Part shown: positions 1 to 7,462 of the stretch, in pieces | Position numbering within the stretch: position 1 is the stretch's first letter | Layout of the letters: every line of letters starts with the position of its first letter | Assembly: GCF_000330505.1 (NCBI RefSeq) | Contig: NW_004440445.1 | Coordinates: 241,309 to 259,902 of the forward strand | Direction of reading: 5' to 3' | Origin: Entamoeba invadens IP1 | Lineage: Eukaryota > Evosea > Mastigamoebida > Endamoebidae | Length of the DNA: 18,594 nucleotides | Translations under genes and position numbers: made by a program | The notes under the pieces: generated by a model | Databases searched by the model: none | Seen by the model: the letters and a program-made list of their open reading frames with translations, nothing else | Told to the model about the DNA's origin: nothing

Positions 1-803
1 AATAAAAGATTTAGTGTATATTTAAAACCTTTTCAACGGGTTGGCTTGTTGTTTTAACATTAAGCCTTATTTTCCTATTAAAACCGCAATTAAATTCAAA
101 ACAATTTTGCTCTATTTAGGAATATTTTCGAAACCTTAAAAGCTAAAAAAATGTTGTTAACTTTCTTGTTTTAAAACAAAAAACATCAAATTTTCTTTTT
201 ACAAAGATAAAACCAAATTATTTTTTTTATCCAAATAAATTTTATAAATGATAATTTACATTATAGTTTTGTATTTATCATTGATAGATGGGTAGGGTTA
301 TCTAGATAATTTTTATTTTTGAGATGTGTCTTTTTCTTTTTTACCATTCAATCAAACGTATTTAATAATATTAATAATAATTGGACAATTTTTTTTTCTT
401 TACACCAGTCCAAAAAATAAAAATTTTAAAAATAAGACATGTTCTTAACATAGATTTGTCGCAAACCAAATCTCTAAATATCAAACAAAAAGAGAAACAT
501 ATTTCTTGATTGTATTGTTCGCAATAATACGGGTAACAAGTTGAGTGGTTGTTTTTTAAAACGACAGAAATTCTGAGTTTTCCAAAAAAAGATGAAAAAT
601 CCAGATATAGAACACGAAACAGAGAAAATTATAAAGAATCCTTGTTTGTAACAGATGGTAAAACAACTGCAGAACAAGAGAAAACTGTTTGTATTCGGTC
701 TTTTTGTTTGCAAAAGTCAACGTTAAAAAACCAAACTCTTTCGATTTGCCGTCAATTTCCAAATGGAAAAAGTTAACCACACATAAGAAATGTATCAAAT
801 CAC
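1..803. other. AT-rich upstream intergenic region
   Basis: No gene is supported here. The stretch is very AT-rich with many homopolymer runs. It holds a 12-bp perfect palindrome at 298-309 (TTATCTAGATAA). From about 590 to 800 the base composition becomes less extreme, and a short ATG-initiated frame (592-651) has a coding-like, charged start followed by a GTTTGT donor-like hexamer at 644-649. I could not join it in frame to the next gene, so it is left as an observation. Confidence 0.6.
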
Positions 804-808
804 TTGCA

Positions 809-827
809 GAACTTAAAAACACAGAAC
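809..827 (+). promoter_or_regulatory. Two GAAC motifs just upstream of the coiled-coil gene
   Basis: GAAC occurs at 809-812 and again at 824-827, the second only three bases before the ATG at 831. GAAC is a known Entamoeba core promoter element, and 5' leaders in this genus are very short. The second copy is so close to 831 that it would fall in the leader, or would favour the ATG at 843 as the true start. Function is inferred from position only. Confidence 0.45.
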
Positions 828-830
828 AAG

Positions 831-2270
831 ATGCAAAAAAAGATGATAACTATTACCGCTTCCGAGCTCGCCACCCTCAAGAAGAGCAAAACCGTCCTCG
901 AAGAACTTCAGCGCGAAAACGTTTTCCTTAAGACCGAGATAGAGAAGTCGCACCACGACCAAGACCTTTCCTGGGATGAACTTGTCAAAGCCCAACAAAT
1001 CTGGGAAGAAAAAATGGGGGAGTTTATGGACCTTGAAAAACAACTAGCTGTTGTTCGTGCAAAACAACAACTTCAGCAGATGTTCCCTAATACCCCCACT
1101 GACTTAACGCAACAAACTCAACAGAACAATAAAATGGAAATTTCAGAGCCTTTAAACCCCGAAGGCAACGAAGAAGAGACCAAACAGGAAAGTTTCAAAA
1201 TGGAAGAAGAGTCTCCTGCACAAGAAGAGGAAGTCAAGACGGAAAATGGAGAAACGACACCGAGCCATACGCCACAAATGTTTCCAAACCAACAGAGTAT
1301 ACAAATGATACACCAAACATATCACCCAGTTTCTCCATTCAAAATGGCCAAGTTGACAATTGAGAACAACATCAATTTTGTGGGTGGGTCTAATGATTGT
1401 GACGTATCAAATAATGCCCAAAACACACCACCACAAAACCACGTCGATGAAGACGAGACCGAACTTGAATTTTTCTTTTCTAAAAGCGCCGAGGACAAAA
1501 AGTCACAAAGCTCCACTCAACAACAAGCACCTAAAATGAACTCGGAGAACTCTGCACTGCCAACAATACTCCCTTCTCCCAATTTTCCGAAGATTGAAAC
1601 AAATGAACTAAGTCGGCCTTTTGTGAAGTCCGAATTTCTTGAGAAAATAGAGAAAATGCGAAAGGGAGACAGACCAGAGAGCATTGAGAGAAGAGAAAAA
1701 TTGGAGCGCGAAAAGAACGAGAGAAAAGAGAGAATCGAACGCCTTGAGAAGGCGAAAAAGAAGGCCAAAGCCGCGCAAAAACAGAGTGAAGAGAAAAAGC
1801 CGCGCAAACAGAAGATATCAGTGGGGGCGAGGTCGTTCATATCGGCGACGATGAGAACGACTCTACTCGCGTCGATAGAAAAGGCTATTCAGGCCGAGAA
1901 TGATGACTTGGCCGTGTCATCGATACCGTTTGGTCCCAGCAAGAGTATGTTTGAGGTGGGGTATATTGCACTGCTCAAGACGGTGTTTAAACAGTGTACC
2001 GCGCAGCTTAGAATATCGTTAAATGGTGGATGTGCGGTGGTGAATGTAATGAACATCTTCAAGCTTTTTATGGAAGAGAATAAGAAGCTGAACGATTTGT
2101 ATAATAACACAGACAAAAAAACGAAGCCACTGATCAGAGAGGACTTTGTGAACTGCATTAAGGTCATTCTACAACAAAGAGCTTCGTTCAAGATGTGTAC
2201 GTTTTTCGGTATTATCATGCCGGAATGCCAATTCATTTCGATGCAAATCGGAGACAAAACCACAGTGTAA
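831..2270 (+). CDS. Coiled-coil protein with basic helix and conserved-looking C-terminal domain (unknown function)
   Basis: A single-exon gene of 479 residues from the ATG at 831; an ATG at 843 (four residues later) is equally possible. The open frame extends further upstream only through a TTG codon, which is not a credible eukaryotic start. Visible layout: residues about 8-85 form a leucine-rich heptad coiled coil; 87-260 is a Gln/Pro/Ser-rich, acidic, probably disordered linker with several SP/TP sites; 265-328 is a strongly charged Arg/Lys/Glu helix ending in a basic cluster (KKPRKQK) that could be a nuclear signal; 329-479 is a compact, more hydrophobic domain with alternating helices and strands. 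I do not recognise the last domain. The stop codon is part of TAAATTT, matching an Entamoeba polyadenylation motif. A nuclear scaffold or regulatory role is possible but unproven. Confidence 0.85.
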   Translation: MQKKMITITASELATLKKSKTVLEELQRENVFLKTEIEKSHHDQDLSWDELVKAQQIWEEKMGEFMDLEKQLAVVRAKQQLQQMFPNTPTDLTQQTQQNNKMEISEPLNPEGNEEETKQESFKMEEESPAQEEEVKTENGETTPSHTPQMFPNQQSIQMIHQTYHPVSPFKMAKLTIENNINFVGGSNDCDVSNNAQNTPPQNHVDEDETELEFFFSKSAEDKKSQSSTQQQAPKMNSENSALPTILPSPNFPKIETNELSRPFVKSEFLEKIEKMRKGDRPESIERREKLEREKNERKERIERLEKAKKKAKAAQKQSEEKKPRKQKISVGARSFISATMRTTLLASIEKAIQAENDDLAVSSIPFGPSKSMFEVGYIALLKTVFKQCTAQLRISLNGGCAVVNVMNIFKLFMEENKKLNDLYNNTDKKTKPLIREDFVNCIKVILQQRASFKMCTFFGIIMPECQFISMQIGDKTTV

Positions 2271-2420
2271 ATTTGCTTTTTTTATTTTTGTTTTATATTT
2301 TGAGGAAATGTGGGGAGGTGGTGCCGGCTTAAGGAAAATTTTGGGAAGATTTGAAATTTTTATTAAAAGATTAACGCTGTTAATGACGCTAATGGAAAAT
2401 TTTTGTTAAAAAATATTGTC

Positions 2421-2847
2421 ATGTCCACAAACATAAAAATTGGACGACAAGACGTGTTTGTTAATATTTCATACCACAGTTAACACAAAAAATAATTATG
2501 AGAAACTCGGTGAGGATTTCAATACAAGAGGAGTGTGTTGGGAAATGTGGGGGAGTAGAACGATCTCACAATCTGATTGGCGTGTTGGTTGGTTGAACTT
2601 TTTAGAACTGTTGGAATGGACTTGTAAATAACTTGAAAGGCGTGTGAAAGTTGGGAAACTTTGGCTTCAAAAAATGAGAAGAAATGGCGTATGGAAAAAA
2701 CGCTTCTGTTGTAAAAACGCAATAAAAAACATTCTATTTAAACGCGGAATAAGTAAAATAAGAGAACAATGGGCGATTTTGTCAAAAAATAATTGGACAG
2801 AGCAAGGAGATTATTATTATGCAATTTCACTCAAAAAGATTGAATAA
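2421..2847 (+). pseudogene. Possible small spliced gene or gene relic
   Basis: Frame 2434-2847 is open for about 136 codons except for one TAA at 2629-2631, which is unusually clean for such AT-rich DNA. The patch 2500-2720 is G-rich compared with its surroundings. An ATG at 2421 opens an 11-codon exon-like segment (MSTNIKIGRQD) directly followed by GTTTGT at 2456-2461. A TAG at 2556-2558 would end a 103-base intron and restore the same frame, giving a 35-residue product before the TAA. The second half ends at TAA followed by an ATT-rich motif. The product is Trp- and Lys-rich and not recognised. Alternatives are a decayed gene, a non-coding RNA or chance. The intron would be unusually G-rich at its 3' end, which counts against splicing. 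Confidence 0.22.
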
Positions 2848-3457
2848 ATTATTCAAAACAAGCAAAATTACCATAGAAGCCAAATGATTTTTTAAATATT
2901 TTTTATATGGTTAGTAAATTATAATTGTTAATTTACAGTTTTCAAAAAAATTGACCTGAAAAAATACGAATTTTCTAATGACAAATTTGGATTAATTATA
3001 ACAAGGGTTTCAATTAAAAAACTATTATCGATTTTTTTCATTCTCATACTTCAGTATGTCATTCAAAAATATTATATCAGAGCATGAATTCTAGTATTGA
3101 TATTATTTAATTCTAGCAGACATTTGACCCCAATAAAACACAAAATAAAGTAAAATAACAACAAAGTATTTTTAAACCAAACAACTTTTTCAGTTGTCCA
3201 GATAAGATTCAACATAAGCATTCAAAAAACACTAACAAACCCAATTGTTATTAATAACAAATCGTAATTGATGAGTCAAAAAATCCCAATACAAAATAAA
3301 ATATTATTTATTTATAGAAACAAAAACACTTTGTTTTCATAATATGTTTTCAGCTCAAAAATAAACAAATGAATAATTGTTTTCGTTTGGAAATTTTCAC
3401 GTTTTTGGCGCATATAAAATCATTTTATTGCTTTGCAAAAAACAGAATTATGAAGTA

Positions 3458-3489
3458 TTTTATCGCAATCGTTTTGTTTTGCGATAAAA
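3458..3489. repeat. Perfect 11-bp inverted repeat (hairpin)
   Basis: TTTTATCGCAA at 3458-3468 and its exact reverse complement at 3479-3489 flank a 10-base loop. The arms include a CGC/GCG core, which is uncommon in this AT-rich desert. It lies far from any supported gene, so it is not an obvious terminator or leader structure. Confidence 0.7.
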
Positions 3490-4709
3490 CACTAACAAAT
3501 ACTATTATTTTTGATTTGGTTAAAACAAACTCCATTTTAATAATAATGGACTGTGTAAAAAAATAATAAGTTTGTTCTAAACCTCTTCAAAATATTATTG
3601 TGTTTCGTATTTTAATTCCGTCGCAATTAAATTATTTACTGTGTTATTTTAGAAATGGATACGACGTTTTACGCGATGGCTGACATAAAAACATAAATAC
3701 AACGTGTACATAATCGGGTAAGATTTTAATGTGTAACGACAAATACAACGATTTGCTAAAAAAGCACAAAAAACTCGAGCCAATATAATGAAGCAGTGAG
3801 CTTTTAACAAGCCGTTATTAAGGCGTTTATTGTTTTAATGTGGTTTAAAACACTTAACTGGCTACAATCTTTATTGTCAAAATGACTTTACATGGGAAAT
3901 GGTCAAGCTGACTTTTTTAATAAAACTCATTTATTTAAATGAGATGTGGACTAAACTTTCGACGGATGTGGTTTAAGGTTTATACTTACCATTAGAATAC
4001 TATTTGAATAGTAATGAACAAGTTTTCTAATTTATTATAAATGGTTCAAATATAACTTTTCATATTTAGTTTTTATAATGGTATAAAAATTATTAATTAT
4101 AGTCGAAACAATAGTCCTGGTCGAAACCTTAGTACCAAATCTGTATGAACAAATTAAAAATAGATCGAAAAAAAATAATAAAACCATTTCAGAATTAAAA
4201 CAAGTTTTGAATGAAGAATTTATTGTTTGTTTTTGTCATAATACCATCAAATTTATTTTGCTCTGTTTTTCATAATGAACATGTTATGATTACAATATCG
4301 GGGTTTTTATTTATAGCCAATAACACCAAAGACCAAATTTAGATTATTTAAGCAGTCAACTTTGTATCAGGTCGACTGAACGATATTCATTGTTTCAAAG
4401 CCTTAACAATAAAATCATTGATTGGTTGGTTCTTTGAGTAGAATTTCTAAAGTATTTCTTAACAAGCCACCTTAATTTTTTTATTTTCAAATACTACATT
4501 CAGTATCTAGTTTTTTCATCTATTTTATTAAAAATAAGTTTTTTTATGTTTTTACCATTTTTTTTTGTTTTTTTGCATTTACTGAAAACCCCAATTACTA
4601 TCACCTTAAAAAACAGACCACTTTTTCAATGTATTCATTTTGAATTTTCAAACTAAGGTGGCGTGTTTTCGTTCTATAAATGAACCAAACCAAAAAAAGA
4701 TACTATTTA

Positions 4710-5405
4710 TTAAAAGAGCAAGAATTGCTGCAACTCTCTGCAGTTTTTCTTGAATGAAGTGTGACCCGTTTTTTCCACACAGTCGATGAGATACTGGTTG
4801 ATGGCGCTTCCTTTGCTTATGATGTCTTCCTTGCCAACAACTTTTGTTTTGTCGATCCACAGCTCTTGAAGTCTTTCTGTCCTCAGTGCCTTTCCACTCA
4901 GCCTCGCCAAGTCTGTGATTAAGACGACGTTGCATTCGGCAAGCAAGTCGATCACCAAATTTTGTATGAAGACCTTTCTATTCTTTTCAATTCGACGTGT
5001 CGCGGTGGATTGGTTGACACCCTCTTGGATCTCCTTTTGCCGAATTGATTTGCACTGTTTTAAAGCGAGACTTTGGACATCAATAACATCGTGGTTACTG
5101 AAGCGAATTTTACAAATTTTGGGAATGCTCAAAGTGTTCTTTGTCATCTTTGCAGGACGCTCGATGGAGATGTCTGCAAATTGATTCAGCGCCACCATGA
5201 AGATAGCAAGTTGGTATGTTTCAAGGTCACGGTTCTCGCGCTTCTTAAGCCGATACTTGGGCGCGTTCCATGGGTGTTCTTTGTCGTAGACGACGTTCCC
5301 TCTTTGTACAACTGTTTCTGCTTCTGTCATGAACATTTGAGCGATGCAAGTTCGCCCTTTTAATTCACGGATATATTTTTGGCCAAGGACCGAGACAATT
5401 TCCAT
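4710..5405 (-). CDS. Orphan protein, possible helix-turn-helix segment
   Basis: A single-exon gene of 231 residues starting at the ATG at 5405. An in-frame stop lies about 13 codons upstream, so the start is well bounded. I do not recognise the protein. It is soluble, with no signal peptide or membrane segment. Residues 1-60 are mixed and basic. Residues 64-80 form a hydrophobic helix. Residues 123-146 (QKEIQEGVNQSTATRRIEKN region) resemble a helix-turn-helix recognition element of the type Gly-Val-x-x-Ser-Thr-x-x-Arg, followed by hydrophobic helices to about 170. The coding GC content and even codon use, compared with about 25% GC around it, support a real gene. It sits alone between deserts of 2.4 and 2.0 kb. 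There is no GAAC motif near the start. DNA binding is only a suggestion. Confidence 0.75.
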   Translation of the reverse strand: MEIVSVLGQKYIRELKGRTCIAQMFMTEAETVVQRGNVVYDKEHPWNAPKYRLKKRENRDLETYQLAIFMVALNQFADISIERPAKMTKNTLSIPKICKIRFSNHDVIDVQSLALKQCKSIRQKEIQEGVNQSTATRRIEKNRKVFIQNLVIDLLAECNVVLITDLARLSGKALRTERLQELWIDKTKVVGKEDIISKGSAINQYLIDCVEKTGHTSFKKNCRELQQFLLF

Positions 5406-5467
5406 AGCGAAAAAACGAAAATAGCTAAACTTGGTTTTTTATTTTAGTAGGAAGGTCACAGCAATTT

Positions 5468-5479
5468 GGGTTATAACCC
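5468..5479. repeat. 12-bp perfect palindrome upstream of the orphan gene
   Basis: GGGTTATAACCC is fully self-complementary and lies 63-74 bases upstream of the ATG at 5405. Three G:C pairs at each end are unusual for this AT-rich flank. It could be a dimeric transcription-factor site; this is inferred from symmetry and position alone. Confidence 0.45.
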
Positions 5480-5528
5480 GCTGGACTCCTTTGCAAATGA
5501 GGAATATAACATTGTATGTGTTCAAAAA

Positions 5529-5545
5529 TCCTTTTTGAAAAAAGG
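5529..5545. repeat. Short inverted repeat upstream of the orphan gene
   Basis: TCCTTTTT and AAAAAGGA flank a single G, giving a 17-base near-perfect dyad about 125 bases upstream of the orphan gene start. It is largely A/T, so chance is more likely than for the neighbouring 12-bp palindrome. Confidence 0.35.
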
Positions 5546-6671
5546 AAAATAACCAAAATAATTTTGAAGGGGGGTGAGAAGAGACCAAATTTAAAGTTTT
5601 TGATGGATGTTTTACCTTTTTAAGATTTGATTTTTGTCATCAAAGTCTTTTTAAATAATATGATGTTTCTTTTGACTTGTTTTTGGGTGCTTTTTTTTCG
5701 TTCAAAAAACGTGTTTTGCTTTCGTTGCCACAATACCAAGGAAAATAAGACTGAATAAAAATGGGGTTAGCCAAGTGGTGATAAATGTCAAACCGTGCTT
5801 TTCATGGTAAAGATAGCCTTGGATTTTCAACTTATTTTGGAATATCAACCAAAAAATAGTCAATAATCACTTTCCGATAAAACAGTCGAAATCAGAAAAA
5901 ATAAGACGAAATTTACGAAAAACATGTTTTATAGGACTGAGTGGAAGAACGAATAGGAAATTCTGCACCCGACTATTTTTAAAATATTCTGTGATGGTGG
6001 GTTTTTTAAACTTCATTTGGCCTGTTTTCCCGTAGAATCACTCAAACAAGGCGAATTAACATCAAAAGTAAAGATTAAAAATAACTAGATTTTCATAAAA
6101 AAGAATGTTCGTTTAATATCGAATCGCGATGCTTTTGTTTTGAACAATGGTGCAAATAAGAATGATACTAAAAGCCCATACTAACACAGTCTTTGTCTTG
6201 GATTAAAACAAATATCGAAAAATAAATAATTTTGGTCAACCAAATTATTGAACTTTTTTTGAATTACCAAAATACACAGATTTTTTTTACTTAAAATAGA
6301 TACATGTTAACAATTGTTTTCACTATGGTATTTTTGAAAGCGTTATTTTAAAAAACTCTAATTATGGCACTCTTCAGAGTTTCATGGAGCATGCATAATT
6401 TTAAATAACGCCTTTTGAAAAAGCAAAGCCATATTTTTGTGATGAGTGACTTGCTTTACAAGCAAAGCTAAGAGTTTGTATCAATAAACAATTGATCTTT
6501 TCTTTCAAATCTTCACCAAACAAAATACGTTTCTCATCGTAGTAATATTTCAAACTAAAAATGCCTTTTTGCGAACATTTTTTCTTGTTTAAAAACAATT
6601 TCACCTTTTATTTAATTGTGTTTCATAAAATTTTGTCTTATTTTAATGCACTTAATTGCTGTTTTCAATCA

Positions 6672-6685
6672 ACGTTTATAAACGT
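6672..6685. repeat. 14-bp perfect palindrome
   Basis: ACGTTTATAAACGT is exactly self-complementary. It lies in the middle of the desert with no gene within 700 bases, and no function is suggested by context. Confidence 0.45.
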
Positions 6686-7446
6686 CACTATATAAACTAA
6701 AAACAATTATATAATTCGTGATGTAAGGTCTTTGACTTAAACATTTTATGATAATTATATAGGATTTAACACCCTTTATCATATCTTAATTTGAAATGTT
6801 TTTTTTGTTCGAGCTAAACACGTTTTGAGTTGAATAAATCTTTCTTTGCAATTGTCAAAAAGACTTCTCTTTTGTCTGAAGTAGGACTTATTGAAAGCCT
6901 CTTTGTTCTTATCTTATTTTAAAAAATACGTTGGCATAATTTGTCCTTTTGTTATTAAAAACAACAGAAACATTAGGATGGTGGGGTTGAGATATGAAAG
7001 GCTCTTTGGACTTGTTCAGTAACGAGTAAATAGGACAATTCTTTGTGTCTATTGTGGGAACCATTTTTAACTTTAGGGTTGAGTTTTTAAAACACTGCAA
7101 AAAATGTACACTATTCTGAAATAAAAAAATAAGTAAATTTTAAACTTGAACTATAAATTTATTTCAACTCGAAATAAAACCTCAAAAAATATGGGCGAAA
7201 CAATAAAATGCATGATGTATGTTTTAAAAAAACTTTTTGTTACTAACTTTTGTCTTTTCTCATTCTATATTTTCAGCAACTATCTATCTTTTCTTTGTCT
7301 TTGTACAAAACCAGTTACCAACAACTATTTTCATAATGTTTTAAAAACAAATCATTACAATATTAAATCTTATTCTATTTAAACCCAAATAACTATTCTA
7401 AACCAATTTCCAGTTTTCATAAAAAAGTTTATACCATAGACTCGAA

Positions 7447-7455
7447 AAAAATTAC
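7447..7455 (+). promoter_or_regulatory. Initiator-like motif before the DUF1765-like gene
   Basis: AAAAATTAC ends seven bases before the ATG at 7463 and differs in its last two bases from the reported Entamoeba initiator AAAAATTCA. Transcription starts in this genus commonly lie within 5-20 bases of the ATG, so the position fits. No GAAC motif is seen close upstream. Confidence 0.35.
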
Positions 7456-7462
7456 TCGATCA

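Larger units (their letters stand above)
2271..4709. other. Long intergenic desert with scattered inverted repeats
   Basis: About 2.4 kb with no convincing intact gene. A G-rich stretch around 2500-2720 is described separately. Short inverted repeats seen by eye: 2914-2936 (8-bp arms, AT-rich), 3045-3058 (6-bp arms, 2-base loop), 3458-3489 (11-bp arms) and 3926-3943 (8-bp arms, 2-base loop). The octamer AATTCTAG is directly repeated near 3090 and 3110. GTCGAAAC is repeated around 4101-4126. No tRNA, transposase or terminal inverted repeat pair was found. Confidence 0.55.
5406..7462. other. Second long intergenic desert
   Basis: About 2 kb with no supported gene. Open frames here translate to Phe/Lys/Asn/Ile-rich strings typical of AT-rich non-coding DNA. 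Perfect palindromes occur at 5468-5479 (12 bp), 5529-5545 (8-bp arms around one base) and 6672-6685 (14 bp). A tRNA A-box-like sequence at 5768-5778 has no matching B box or cloverleaf. Confidence 0.6.

Noticed and set aside
298..309. 12-bp palindrome TTATCTAGATAA as a regulatory site
   Set aside because: It is mostly A/T, 500 bases from the nearest gene, and short dyads like this are expected by chance.
804..830. Extension of the coiled-coil gene to a TTG at 804
   Set aside because: TTG is not a normal start in a eukaryotic nuclear gene, and the extension contains the GAAC promoter-type motifs. ATG at 831 or 843 is preferred.
3570..3652. Intron-like GTTTGT...TTTTAG interval of 83 bases
   Set aside because: Neither side has a convincing exon: the upstream frame stops before the donor, and the downstream frame ends after 13 codons. 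GTTTGT is frequent by chance in this sequence.
3982..3990. ATACTTACC, resembling the 5' end of U1 snRNA
   Set aside because: Only nine bases match, no Sm site or stem-loops follow, and this end would not pair well with the GTTTGT donor used here.
5768..5778. tRNA gene suggested by the A-box-like TAGCCAAGTGG
   Set aside because: No B box, no matching acceptor stem and no cloverleaf can be drawn in the following 90 bases.
7146..7382. Open frame of about 78 codons before the DUF1765-like gene
   Set aside because: Its Phe/Asn/Tyr/Leu-rich product and low GC are typical of translated AT-rich spacer DNA, and the nearest ATG is well inside it.
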